DNA of 64,000 nucleotides from an uncultured Gellertiella sp. (GTDB taxonomy: Bacteria; Pseudomonadota; Alphaproteobacteria; Rhizobiales; Rhizobiaceae): contig NZ_OY735139.1 in NCBI RefSeq assembly GCF_963457605.1, positions 2,572,001 through 2,636,000 of the forward strand, written 5' to 3'. Made by a program: the position numbers and the translations under genes. The notes below the pieces were generated by a model. It did not search any database, was not told the DNA's origin, and saw nothing but the letters and a program-made list of their open reading frames with translations. Each line of letters begins with the position of its first letter. Position 1 is the first letter of the stretch. Positions 8,659 through 17,049 of the stretch are shown piece by piece.

Positions 8659-8949
8659 ATGTCGATGAAATCTGAGGCCCTCAAAAAGCGGATGATCCGC
8701 CGCCATGAGCTTCGGCAGATCGTACCGCTGGCCGACACCACCATCTATGAGATGGAACAGCGCGGCGAATTCCCTCGTCGCTTTGCGCTCACCCCGCGCT
8801 GTGTGGTGTGGGATCTGGCCGAGGTCGAAGCCTGGCTGACCGAGCGCCTAGCGACAGCCCGGCGATCACCCATCGACCGGGCGCCGCATCCCGATGTACG
8901 CAAGCGCAAGGCGCGTCCCGTCAAAGCGCCGGATCAGGCGCGAGCATAG
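8659..8949 (+). CDS. AlpA-family excisionase/transcriptional regulator
   Basis: 96 residues from ATG 8659, preceded by TTGGAGTAGAG as ribosome site. Sequence RRHELRQIVPLADTTIYEMEQRGEFPRRFALTPRCVVWDLAEVEAWL is the typical MerR-like winged-helix layout of AlpA proteins (xxI-x-x-x-x-x-G-x-FP-x-x-x-x-L-x-x-R-x-V-x-W). AlpA proteins activate integrase genes or act as excisionases in P4-like elements. The C-terminus is basic (RKRKARPVK). Its 3' end overlaps the 3' end of the convergent integrase gene by 29 bp, so their transcripts are antisense to one another at the ends. Confidence 0.82.
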   Translation: MSMKSEALKKRMIRRHELRQIVPLADTTIYEMEQRGEFPRRFALTPRCVVWDLAEVEAWLTERLATARRSPIDRAPHPDVRKRKARPVKAPDQARA

Positions 8950-10177
8950 GCATCGATGGCGGAATCAGGACCGGCACGCGCTTCTGCCCCGCGACCCAGG
9001 CATCGATGATATCAGACCATTCCTGCATCATATGCCGCCGCTGATGCTCGTATTCCGCCTTGTTGTAGACTCCCCGCGAGGACCGCCCATCTTCATGGGC
9101 CAGGCACTTTTCGATCCAGTCACTGTTGAACCCCAGTTCGTTGAGCAGGGTCGATCCGGTCCGGCGCAAGTCATGTACCGTGAACGGCTCCAGCGGTAAG
9201 CCTTCCTTCTTCGCGCGATCAACGACGGCATAGGTGACGCGGTTGAAGGTCGCCCGGGACATCGGCGCATCCGCATCATACCGAGACGGCAGAAGGTAGC
9301 GCGAGTTGCCCGCGCAGGTCTTCAACGCGATCATGATGTCGAGGCATTGCTGCGAGAGATAGACGTTATGCGCCTTGGATCGCTTCATGCGCTGTTTGGG
9401 GATCGTCCACACAGCGTTCTCGAAGTCGACCTCGTCCCAGACCGCATCCTGCAGCTCGCTCTTGCGCACCATTGTCAGCAGGAAGAGGCGCATCCCGAGT
9501 CGGATCGTTGGCAGCGTTGCCACATGGTCGAGCTGCTTGAGCATCACGCGGATTTCCGTGGGCGACAGCGACCGGTCCTTTGGAACGAACGTCGCGATCG
9601 AGGCGGGGCCGACATCGTCGGCCGGATTGGCAACCTTCTCGCCGTGCAAGATCGCAAACCCGTAGATCTGCTTGAGGATGTCGCGGACATGTATCGCAGT
9701 CGCGGGAGCGCCGCGATCGACGATCTTACCGCAGTGGGCGCGCAGGTCATCCGGCGTGATTTCTGTCAGCAGCCGATTCTTCCAGACTGGCAGAAGCTCT
9801 CGTTCGAAAATCGAACGCCGCATCGCGCGGGTGCTGTCTGCCATCGGCGCCTTCACCAACCAGCGCTCACCAAACTCACCAAAGCTCTTGGCCTCTTTGA
9901 TCCGGCGTTTGTCGCGTTGCTTTTCCTGGGCCGGGGACCTGCCTTCAAAGACTGCACGCTTGGCGTCGATCGTCGCTTCACGGGCTCGCGCGAGCGACAA
10001 GCCGGAGGGACCGTACTTCCCGAGCGTGAGCGTCTCGCGCCGCCCATGCAGCCGGTAGTCCAGCCGAAACGTCAGCGTCCCGGAGGTTGAGACCTGAACA
10101 TAAAGGCCATCACGGTCCGTGACCTTGTAGGCTTTTTCGCGTGGTTTCAGGTTCTTAAGGGCAACATCGGTGAGCAT
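8921..10177 (-). CDS. P4-type tyrosine recombinase (site-specific integrase)
   Basis: 418 residues from ATG 10177, which has an excellent ribosome site (AGGAGGT, about 6 bases upstream); a longer frame to 10231 exists but has no such signal. N-terminal DUF4102 arm-binding domain (DGLYVQVSTSGTLTFRLDY, LGKYGPSGLSLARAR), SAM-like core domain, and catalytic domain with R in MVRKSEL, K in MKRSKAHNVYLS, HDLRRT, then LAHEDGRSSRGVYN ending in the tyrosine. The gene lies next to the 3' end of guaA, a known target of such integrases, and reads away from it. It should catalyse integration and excision of the element to the left. Confidence 0.93.
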   Translation of the reverse strand: MLTDVALKNLKPREKAYKVTDRDGLYVQVSTSGTLTFRLDYRLHGRRETLTLGKYGPSGLSLARAREATIDAKRAVFEGRSPAQEKQRDKRRIKEAKSFGEFGERWLVKAPMADSTRAMRRSIFERELLPVWKNRLLTEITPDDLRAHCGKIVDRGAPATAIHVRDILKQIYGFAILHGEKVANPADDVGPASIATFVPKDRSLSPTEIRVMLKQLDHVATLPTIRLGMRLFLLTMVRKSELQDAVWDEVDFENAVWTIPKQRMKRSKAHNVYLSQQCLDIMIALKTCAGNSRYLLPSRYDADAPMSRATFNRVTYAVVDRAKKEGLPLEPFTVHDLRRTGSTLLNELGFNSDWIEKCLAHEDGRSSRGVYNKAEYEHQRRHMMQEWSDIIDAWVAGQKRVPVLIPPSMPMLAPDPAL

Positions 10178-10198
10178 ACCGACCTCCTCTACGAAAAA

Positions 10199-10343
10199 TA
10201 CCGTCAGGCGATTTTTGGCCATTTTCGCCAACTTTATCGCTTGATTTACAATGGCTTAGTGCGGAAAAAATACCGTCACTGGCTTCAATGCCTCTGACGG
10301 TATCGCTGGATTGGGCCAAGTGCAAGTTTGCCGGATACCGTCA
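10199..10343. repeat. Four ATACCGTCA sites between integrase and guaA
   Basis: The 9-mer ATACCGTCA occurs with its TACCGTCA core at 10199-10206, 10271-10278, 10336-10343 (plus) and inverted at 10295-10302 (TGACGGTAT). Spacing and mixed orientation next to the attachment site fit arm-type binding sites of the integrase, or an operator controlling it. The 10344-10469 rest is AT-rich and holds no gene. Confidence 0.7.
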
Positions 10344-10443
10344 CGCATGACGCCAGAACCAACCGCTGCTCCGCGATTGATCTCGATAGACAACGCGAGA
10401 TAATCTTTTTATTTCAATGTTTTGATGGGACAATGCCGATTGA

Positions 10444-10500
10444 TCGCGATAGCCAAAAATGGCCCCGAATCATTCCCACTCGATTGTTCCGGGCGGCTTT
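10444..10500. other. Presumed attachment site (attR) at the 3' end of guaA
   Basis: The integrase-bearing region ends at the last codons of guaA (…GTIEWE, stop at 10470-10472). P4-type integrases that use the conserved guaA 3' end keep the gene intact, as here. The exact core cannot be fixed because the other end of the element, and thus the direct repeat, is not in the window; no second copy of CCCACTCGATTGTTCC was found between 1 and 10443. Confidence 0.55.
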
Positions 10501-12032
10501 GACGTGACGTCATAGACCACCCGGTTGATGCCGCGCACCTCGTTGATGATGCGGGTGGCGGCGCGGCCGAGGAATTCCATGTCATAGTGGTAGAAATCCG
10601 CCGTCATGCCATCGACCGACGTGACGGCGCGCAGGGCGCAGACGAATTCGTAGGTGCGGCCATCGCCCATCACGCCGACCGTCTGCACCGGCAGCAGCAC
10701 GGCAAAGGCCTGCCAGATCGCGTCATAGAGGCCGGCCTTGCGGATTTCGTCGAGATAGATCGCATCCGCTTCGCGCAGGATTTCGAGCTTTTCGCGGGTC
10801 ACGCCGCCGGGGCAGCGGATCGCCAGACCCGGTCCGGGGAAGGGATGGCGGCCGATGAAGCTGTCGGGCAGGCCGAGCTCGCGGCCCAGTGCCCGGACCT
10901 CGTCCTTGAACAGCTCGCGCAGCGGTTCGACCAGCTGCATGTTCATCCGCTCCGGCAGGCCGCCGACATTGTGATGCGACTTGATGGTGACCGAGGGGCC
11001 GCCGGTGAAGGAAACGCTTTCGATCACGTCGGGATAGAGCGTGCCCTGGCCGAGGAAGTCGGCACCGCCGAGCTTCTTTGCCTCGTCCTCGAAGGTCTCG
11101 ATGAACAGGCGGCCAATGATCTTGCGCTTGGTTTCCGGATCGGAAACGCCCTCAAGTTCGCCGAGGAACTTCTCGGATGCATCCACATGCAGGAGATGCA
11201 GGTTGTAATGTTGCTCGAACATCGCAACGACGTTCTTCGCTTCGTCCTTGCGCATCAGGCCGTGGTCGACAAGGATGCAGGTCAGCTGGTCGCCGACCGC
11301 TTCATGGATCAAAAGCGCGGCAACCGAACTGTCGACGCCTCCAGACAGGGCGCAGATGACGCGCCTGTCGCCGACCTGCTTGCGGATCGCCTCGACCGCG
11401 CGGTGGCGATAGGCCGACATCGTCCAGTCACCCTTGATGCCGGCGATATGGTGGACGAAATTGGCAATCAGCTTGGCGCCGTCTGGCGTGTGGACCACTT
11501 CAGGGTGAAACTGCACGGCATAATATTTGCGCTTCTTGTCGGCGATGAAGGCAAAGGGCGCGTTCGGCGAGGTGCCGACGACCGAGAAGCCGGGCGGGAT
11601 CGCAGTGACGCGGTCGCCATGGCTCATCCACACCTGATGGCGGGACCCGACCGACCAGAGACCTTCAAACAGCGGGCAATCCTGTTCGATCTCGAGGAAG
11701 GACCGGCCAAATTCGCGGTGGTGGCCGCTCTCGACCTTGCCGCCGAGCTGCGCGCACATCGTCTGCTGGCCATAGCAGATGCCGAATATCGGCACGCCGC
11801 TGTCAAACAGGATTTTTGGCGCGCGCGGGCTGTTTTCGTCGAGCGTCGAGGCTGGGCTGCCGGACAGGATGACACCCTTCGGCTTCAGCCGCTCAAAACC
11901 CTCGGCGGCGGACTGGAAGGGAACGATTTCGCAATAGACGCCGGTTTCGCGAACGCGCCGGGCGATCAGCTGGGTTACCTGGCTGCCAAAATCGACGATG
12001 AGAACGGTATCGGAAGGTGCTGTCTGGGTCAT
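10470..12032 (-). CDS. guaA: GMP synthase (glutamine-hydrolysing)
   Basis: 520 residues, full length. It converts XMP to GMP with ATP and glutamine. The N-terminal class I amidotransferase domain has FGICYGQQ with catalytic Cys86 and HPEVVH with His176/Glu178; the ATP pyrophosphatase domain has the P-loop SGGVDSS (230-236); the C-terminal dimerisation domain ends in KPPGTIEWE. Start ATG 12032. The 3' end is the border with the integrated element and reads normally. Upstream, in the same direction, lie the nucleosidase and thioesterase genes with a 41-bp gap. Confidence 0.98.
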   Translation of the reverse strand: MTQTAPSDTVLIVDFGSQVTQLIARRVRETGVYCEIVPFQSAAEGFERLKPKGVILSGSPASTLDENSPRAPKILFDSGVPIFGICYGQQTMCAQLGGKVESGHHREFGRSFLEIEQDCPLFEGLWSVGSRHQVWMSHGDRVTAIPPGFSVVGTSPNAPFAFIADKKRKYYAVQFHPEVVHTPDGAKLIANFVHHIAGIKGDWTMSAYRHRAVEAIRKQVGDRRVICALSGGVDSSVAALLIHEAVGDQLTCILVDHGLMRKDEAKNVVAMFEQHYNLHLLHVDASEKFLGELEGVSDPETKRKIIGRLFIETFEDEAKKLGGADFLGQGTLYPDVIESVSFTGGPSVTIKSHHNVGGLPERMNMQLVEPLRELFKDEVRALGRELGLPDSFIGRHPFPGPGLAIRCPGGVTREKLEILREADAIYLDEIRKAGLYDAIWQAFAVLLPVQTVGVMGDGRTYEFVCALRAVTSVDGMTADFYHYDMEFLGRAATRIINEVRGINRVVYDVTSKPPGTIEWE

Positions 12033-12073
12033 GGCGAGCCTTTAGAGAAAAAGGCCCGGTCTTGCAATCACCT

Positions 12074-12754
12074 TCATCGGCGAAGGGGCGGTTTTATTGT
12101 GCCGATTGTCCCCCGGAACCCTTGCAGGGCACCGGTTTCAAGCGCCTCGAACAGAAGGTCGATGGCACGGCTGAGCTTCTCGTCCACCACATGCAGATAC
12201 CCGGTCCAGTCGCTCAATCGGTTCAGCTCCGCCTTGCCGTCGGAAATGCCGCGAAGGCCGATCAGCGGGATGCCGTGATGCTGGCAGGCACGCAGCACCG
12301 CATAGGTTTCCATCTCGACCAGATCCGCATCGATATCGGCATAGGCCGCCCCCGAAATGATGTTGGCCCCGGTCGACAGCCGGGCCGGTGCGATGCCGGG
12401 AATGGTGATTGGCAGCTCGATTTCCGCAGGCAGGTCGACAAATGGCGTGCGGCCCTTTTCAAAACCGAGCGGACATGCATCCATGTCCCGGTAGGAAACG
12501 GACCGGATCTGGTAGACTTCGGTATGTTCAAGGGTGGCGGAGCCCGCCGATCCCAGGCAGACCACGAGATCGGGCAGCTTTGCCTGCGCCTTCAGGCTTT
12601 CCAGCACCCGCGCGGTGGCAATTCCGGCCTCGACGGGGCCGACCCCGGTCAGCACTGGCTCGATCCGGGCACGCAGATGCGGGCCATATTCCGCATCGAC
12701 CGCCATCAGGAACAGGATCCTGTGGCCCGCAATCTCCTTCAGCGGCGTGTTCAT
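12074..12754 (-). CDS. 5'-methylthioadenosine/S-adenosylhomocysteine nucleosidase family protein
   Basis: 226 residues from ATG 12754. Phosphorylase/nucleosidase fold: MAVDAEYGP with the general-acid glutamate position, LTGVGPVEAGIATA, CLGSAGS, ADIVEMETYAVLRA-like VEMETYAV for ribose binding and RGISDG with the catalytic aspartate. Such enzymes cleave adenine from MTA or SAH, feeding methionine salvage. Its ATG overlaps the stop of the thioesterase gene (ATGA), so the two are co-translated, and guaA follows 41 bp downstream. Substrate preference is not certain from sequence, but the catalytic residues are all present. Confidence 0.85.
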   Translation of the reverse strand: MNTPLKEIAGHRILFLMAVDAEYGPHLRARIEPVLTGVGPVEAGIATARVLESLKAQAKLPDLVVCLGSAGSATLEHTEVYQIRSVSYRDMDACPLGFEKGRTPFVDLPAEIELPITIPGIAPARLSTGANIISGAAYADIDADLVEMETYAVLRACQHHGIPLIGLRGISDGKAELNRLSDWTGYLHVVDEKLSRAIDLLFEALETGALQGFRGTIGTIKPPLRR

Positions 12755-13194
12755 CCGGCAATGCCTTCCCGGCCACGGATCACCATCATCGTGCCGGTCA
12801 TCGAGGCGATCAGCTTGGCGGGCCCGTCGCTGAGCGCATAGGCGCGGCCATCGGCAACGATGATGGTCGAGCCGGGCTTGGTCACCTCGCCGCGAAACAG
12901 GAAGCGCTCGCCACGTCCGGGTGACAACAGGTTGATCTTGAATTCGATGGTGAGAATCGAGGCCTCGTCGTCGATGACGGTATAGGCGGCATAGCCGCAG
13001 GCGGTATCGAGCGCGGTGGAAATGATGCCTGCATGCAGGAAGCCGTGTTGCTGGGTCAGCAGCGGATCGAAGGGCATCTCGATTTCGATGGTGCCCTGTT
13101 CGATGCGCGTCAGCTCGGCACCGATGGTCTTCATCGCCGCCTGCCGTGCAAAACTCTCTGCTATCCGCCCCCTGAAATCGCCCGCCTCTGCCAT
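12751..13194 (-). CDS. PaaI-family hotdog-fold thioesterase
   Basis: 147 residues. The sequence QQHGFLHAGIISTALDTACGYAA is the hotdog central helix region with the HG-G-x-x-x-x-x-x-D pattern of PaaI thioesterases, which hydrolyse acyl- or aryl-CoA thioesters; LTIEFKINLLSPG and TGTMMVI form the following strands. It overlaps the nucleosidase gene by four bases. The natural thioester substrate cannot be told. Confidence 0.85.
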   Translation of the reverse strand: MAEAGDFRGRIAESFARQAAMKTIGAELTRIEQGTIEIEMPFDPLLTQQHGFLHAGIISTALDTACGYAAYTVIDDEASILTIEFKINLLSPGRGERFLFRGEVTKPGSTIIVADGRAYALSDGPAKLIASMTGTMMVIRGREGIAG

Positions 13195-13273
13195 CCGTTA
13201 CCCCTGCCAAAACCGGTGCGACCTTGGCACGGCGGGGTGGACCAGACAAGCGGCGGGCGCAAACTTCCGGAAC

Positions 13274-14356
13274 CTATCCAAGTCGGGCGAGATGCTGGTC
13301 CCAGTTCACGGCGCTCTGTGTGCCGAGAAGCTGGCCCTCGTAGCTGGAAACGGCAAAGCCGCGCCGATCCGGGGCGATGCCGGCTGCATCCCGGATCCAG
13401 CTTTCGTCGAGCACCCGACCCGAGGTGGCGTCGATGGTGACGGCATAGCCGAGCTTCGGCGAGGCAAGCCCGACCGTGTGGTCCCGGCGGTTACAGGCGA
13501 TGGCCCCGACATAATTGGCAAGCCGGGCGGTGACCGTCTCCGGCAGGGACAGGAAGGTGAGGTCTTCCCCCTTTGCAAAGGAGCCGACCAGCGGCGGATT
13601 GTCGGTGCGCGCCCCCTCGTACTGGCAGGCAAACCACACCCTGCCCCTGTCATCGACATCCACATGGCGTGTCGACAATTGCCGCAGCGCTGCGGGCAGG
13701 TCATGCCGCTCGATCAGGCTTCCCGTCGCCGCATCCAGCAGCACCAGCGACGGCTGCATATGGTCGAGGTTGAGCTTGGTGCGGCCAAAATCCGGATGGG
13801 TCTCGATGCCGCCATTGGCAATCACCAGCATGCGCCCGTCATCGGAGACGGAAATGTCATGGGTGCCGATGCCGTGATTGTCGAATTCGCCGATCCGGCG
13901 GAAGCCGGCCCCGGCATCATAGATCCCCGTCATGCCGCGATTGGCGGAAAAATCGTTTTCGCTGGCATAGAGAAACCGGCCGTCCGGCGAAAAGCAGCCA
14001 TGGCCGAAGAAATGCCGGTCTTGCCCGGCGCTGACCACGACGGGCTCGCCGCCACCTTTCGGATCGGTCACCATCAGGAAGGTGCCGGGCCTGCGGGCAA
14101 AGGCGGCCACCCGGCCTGTCGCCCGGCAATGGGTGACGCCATGGGCACGCGATGGCAGCAGCGAGCGGGAAATGATCTCGCCGCGCTCGCTGATCAGCGC
14201 AAGGCCAAAACTGCCATCTTCGGCACGGAAGGCCGAGGCATAGACGGCATCGGCTTGTTCCAGCGCAAACAGCTGACGGGGTGCGAGGCCCGCCAGAAAG
14301 GCGATGCCTGCCGCCTTGACCAGGCAGCGGCGGTCGACAAGCGGCCCCTGTGCCAT
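13274..14356 (-). CDS. DUF1513 protein with Tat-like signal, iron operon
   Basis: 360 residues from ATG 14356. The N-terminus DRRCLVKAAGIAFLAGLAP looks like a twin-arginine type export signal (D-R-R-x-L). The mature part reads as a beta-propeller-like repeat protein: GHGCFSPDGRFLYASEND, GTHDISVSDDGRMLVIANGG, STRHVDVDDRGRVWFACQ, typical of DUF1513. It is the last gene of a four-gene unit (imelysin, di-haem oxidoreductase, imelysin, DUF1513), one base after the preceding stop. Family members are found in just this arrangement in iron-responsive operons, but their biochemical role is unknown; periplasmic location is expected. Confidence 0.85.
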   Translation of the reverse strand: MAQGPLVDRRCLVKAAGIAFLAGLAPRQLFALEQADAVYASAFRAEDGSFGLALISERGEIISRSLLPSRAHGVTHCRATGRVAAFARRPGTFLMVTDPKGGGEPVVVSAGQDRHFFGHGCFSPDGRFLYASENDFSANRGMTGIYDAGAGFRRIGEFDNHGIGTHDISVSDDGRMLVIANGGIETHPDFGRTKLNLDHMQPSLVLLDAATGSLIERHDLPAALRQLSTRHVDVDDRGRVWFACQYEGARTDNPPLVGSFAKGEDLTFLSLPETVTARLANYVGAIACNRRDHTVGLASPKLGYAVTIDATSGRVLDESWIRDAAGIAPDRRGFAVSSYEGQLLGTQSAVNWDQHLARLG

Positions 14357-14357
14357 G

Positions 14358-15449
14358 TCAGTCTCCGTCCGAGAAGGAGAAGCCGGCCCCGAGCCCGAGC
14401 GCCTTGCCGTAATCATCGCCGAGACGAACGATCAGGTCCTTGCTGTTCAGCATCAGGAAATCCACCTTGGCCCGTTCGGTCTTGTCGGTGATCGACCGTT
14501 CGATGTCGGGCGTCACGGTCGGGGCCATGCGAACGAGCGATTTCAGCACGAAGCCGATGGAGCTTGCAATCGAGCGCTGGTCGTCCTTCAGCAGGATTTC
14601 CATATGGGCCTTCTTCCAGAGCGTCGAGAGACCTTCGAGATTGGCCGTCATCAACGTCCAGGTCTTGCCCGAGCGCCAGAAGGGCGCTGCCTTCGGGTTG
14701 GACTTGCTGTCGGTGACGGGGAAAAAGCCCTTCAGCCTTTGCTCGCGCACCATTTCGGCGCCATGCACCATGGTGCCGAGCAATTCGGTGACGGCCTCTT
14801 TTTCGTCGCGGAATGCCGGGTTTTGCGGTCCCGGCTTCTTCCAGCGGTCGCCGATGCCATCGGGCGCGTCCCAGGCACTGGCAAGCTCGCCCGCAATGGT
14901 GTGGAGATTGCCGGAAATGGCCGCCCCGTAGCGGCAGCGGTGGCCGTTCTTTTCGCTCGCCAGCACCTCGTTACCGGTGCCATAGAGCACGAATTCCAGC
15001 GCCCCCAGCCCTTGCACGCCGACGCTCTTGCCGGCCAGCGTGCCGGCATTGGTGGCGGTCTCGTCCCGGGTGGCGAGGATCGCCTGGATCTGCTTCAGGC
15101 CGATGCTCTTGCGGTCGGGATAATAGAGCACCCGCTCGAAACGGTTCATCTCCAGCGCCGGGCCGGAGCGGATGATTTCGATGGCCCCCCAGGCTTTGAG
15201 CGTCTCGTCAAAAGCCGCCCGGGCCTTTTCTTCGCCCGCGGGCGAGGGGGCGGCGCAAAGCGCGCTCATGGCGTCGCCGAGCTGGACGGTCCTGTCGAGA
15301 AAGCGGTGGTAGCCGGGCCGGATCACCTCATCGACCACATGGCCCAGAACCGTCTCGGTCCTGTCGACTTTTGCGGGTGCATCCGTGGCGAAGGCGGGTC
15401 CCGCCAGCGCGAGGAGGCCGAGCGAGGCAAGCAGGGGGATATGGCGCAT
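14358..15449 (-). CDS. Imelysin-family periplasmic protein (second copy of the operon)
   Basis: 363 residues with an N-terminal signal peptide (LLASLGLLALAGPAFA). Imelysin-like all-helical protein: LKAWGAIEIIRSGP, RVLYYPDRKSIG, and VQGLGALEFVLYG, which occupies the place of the family's GxHxxE motif but has Gly where His is usual. Its ATG shares one base with the stop of the di-haem oxidoreductase gene (TGATG), so the two are coupled. Imelysins are thought to take part in iron uptake rather than peptidolysis. The divergent motif suggests that the two imelysins of the operon do different jobs. Confidence 0.85.
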   Translation of the reverse strand: MRHIPLLASLGLLALAGPAFATDAPAKVDRTETVLGHVVDEVIRPGYHRFLDRTVQLGDAMSALCAAPSPAGEEKARAAFDETLKAWGAIEIIRSGPALEMNRFERVLYYPDRKSIGLKQIQAILATRDETATNAGTLAGKSVGVQGLGALEFVLYGTGNEVLASEKNGHRCRYGAAISGNLHTIAGELASAWDAPDGIGDRWKKPGPQNPAFRDEKEAVTELLGTMVHGAEMVREQRLKGFFPVTDSKSNPKAAPFWRSGKTWTLMTANLEGLSTLWKKAHMEILLKDDQRSIASSIGFVLKSLVRMAPTVTPDIERSITDKTERAKVDFLMLNSKDLIVRLGDDYGKALGLGAGFSFSDGD

Positions 15450-16984
15450 CAGATGGACTCCAGAAAGGTGGTCAGGGATTGCCGGTCGATGGCATTGAGG
15501 GTCTTGAAGGCATCGCGCGCCTTTGCCGCCTCGCCGCCGTGCCAGAGAATGGCTTCGTCGAGCGTGCGGGCCCGCCCGTCATGCAGGTAGAACGTGTTGC
15601 CGTTGACTGTCTTCGTCAGGCCAAGCCCCCAGAGTGGTGGCGTCCGCCATTCCTGGCCGCTGGCGTCACCCACCGACTGGCCATCGGCCAGACCTTCGCC
15701 CATGTCATGCAGCAGGAAATCGGAATAGGGCCAGATCAGCTGGTAGGACAGCGGACCAAAGGCCGCATCCCTGCGGCTCACGTATTTCGGCACATGGCAG
15801 GCGGGGCAGCCGAGCCCGTAAAACACCTGCTTGCCCTTCAGCACATCGGCAAAACTTGCCTTGCGCCGGGCCGGGACGGCCAGATTCTGCGCATAGAAAG
15901 TGAGGAGATCCAGGACCGGGTCCGGGGCTTCCGTCTTGCCCAGTCGTTTCTGCACGCCATCAGGGCGTTTCAGGCAGGCGGTCTGGCGCGGCTGGCAGTC
16001 GCCTTGCGGCTGGTCCACATCCGGCGAGGAGATGCCGATGTCTCCGGCCAGAGCCGCCGCCGTCTGGTCACGCACCGTCGCATTCTGCGCCTTCCAGCCA
16101 AACCGGCCGAGGGCGGGCTTGCCGGTCCGGTGATCGCGCACCATGGCGGCACGGCCGGAAATTCCGTCCCCGTTGCGGTCGTCCGGGTCTTGATGGGCGA
16201 GGATATCGCCGGGATCGATCGCCTCGACCAGCCCGAGGCCGATCATCGGCTGGGTCATGCGCGGCGACAGGTTTGTCTCCGGCGCAAGCGGTCCATAGGC
16301 CGGGTGTTCGATGGCATAGCGGGGAACGCGGAGGCTGACCGTGGTTCCGTCGGCCAGAACCTCGCGCCTTTCGCCATAGGTCACGGCAACCGCACCCTCG
16401 GCGGCAAGGCCCGGGATCGCCCTGTCCTGCAACTGGGAGCCATAGACCGGATCGGGAAAATTCAGCGCCTGATGGGCTGCAACCGCCTGTTTCTCCTCCG
16501 GCGTCGCCGCAGGCCGCGCCAGCCGCAGGAAGAAGGAGGTGGCATCCCCATTCGGAAGCGGCGGATGGCCGCGCCCGTCGCGCTGGTGGCAGCTTTCGCA
16601 GGAGCGGGCATTAAACAGCGGGCCAAGCCCGTCGGAGGCCTGCGTCGAGGAGGGGGCGGGAACCCAGCGCTTGCGAAACAGCGCCCGTCCCAGATGAAAC
16701 CGCATTTCCTGATCGGTCGGCAGGTTGCCGGAAAGGTGTGAAAACGCCTTGCGGTCGGGCGGTTCGATGGATGTCGCCGCCCCGCCGGACAGCGTCTCGA
16801 ACGGCTCGGCCGCAGCAAAGTCCGATGCCGGGGCGACCGTCGCTGCAACCCTGGCTCGCTCTGCGGGCGTCAGGTCGGACCGCCAGTCCATGCCAATATC
16901 CACCGCCCTGACCATGGGGGGCAGCGCAAGGGTCGCGCCGGCGACACCGAGGGCAATGAAGAAAAGGCGGAAGAGCCTGAGCAT
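15449..16984 (-). CDS. Di-haem oxidoreductase (DHOR/thiol-oxidoreductase-like cytochrome)
   Basis: 511 residues with a signal peptide in the first 27 residues (LFFIALGVAGATLALPPMV). Two c-type haem motifs: CESCH at 129-133 and CPACH at 393-397. DPDDRNGDGISGR (about 267-278) is a Ca-binding-like loop typical of this family. The protein should be a periplasmic di-haem electron carrier or oxidase, possibly reoxidising or reducing iron for the imelysin proteins beside it. It is the second gene of the operon; a hairpin at 17006-17033 separates it from the first gene. Confidence 0.9.
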   Translation of the reverse strand: MLRLFRLFFIALGVAGATLALPPMVRAVDIGMDWRSDLTPAERARVAATVAPASDFAAAEPFETLSGGAATSIEPPDRKAFSHLSGNLPTDQEMRFHLGRALFRKRWVPAPSSTQASDGLGPLFNARSCESCHQRDGRGHPPLPNGDATSFFLRLARPAATPEEKQAVAAHQALNFPDPVYGSQLQDRAIPGLAAEGAVAVTYGERREVLADGTTVSLRVPRYAIEHPAYGPLAPETNLSPRMTQPMIGLGLVEAIDPGDILAHQDPDDRNGDGISGRAAMVRDHRTGKPALGRFGWKAQNATVRDQTAAALAGDIGISSPDVDQPQGDCQPRQTACLKRPDGVQKRLGKTEAPDPVLDLLTFYAQNLAVPARRKASFADVLKGKQVFYGLGCPACHVPKYVSRRDAAFGPLSYQLIWPYSDFLLHDMGEGLADGQSVGDASGQEWRTPPLWGLGLTKTVNGNTFYLHDGRARTLDEAILWHGGEAAKARDAFKTLNAIDRQSLTTFLESI

Positions 16985-17005
16985 GGTGCGTTCTTTGTGT
17001 GTCTG

Positions 17006-17033
17006 GCCCTGCCGCGCGCAGGCGGGGCAGGGC
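17006..17033 (-). terminator. Intercistronic hairpin in the iron operon
   Basis: GCCCTGCC (17006-17013) pairs perfectly with GGCAGGGC (17026-17033). No U run follows on the minus strand, so it is more likely a partial attenuator or an mRNA-stabilising stem between the first and second gene than a full terminator. Confidence 0.45.
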
Positions 17034-17049
17034 GGATTGTCGTCTGCGC

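Noticed and set aside
1-10443. Left attachment site of the guaA element inside the window
   Set aside because: No repeat of the guaA end sequence was found to the left; it must lie beyond the window.
10587-12278. Long open frame of 563 codons antisense to guaA
   Set aside because: It has no ribosome site or recognisable domain, and guaA on the other strand is full length with all motifs. High GC makes such shadow frames common.
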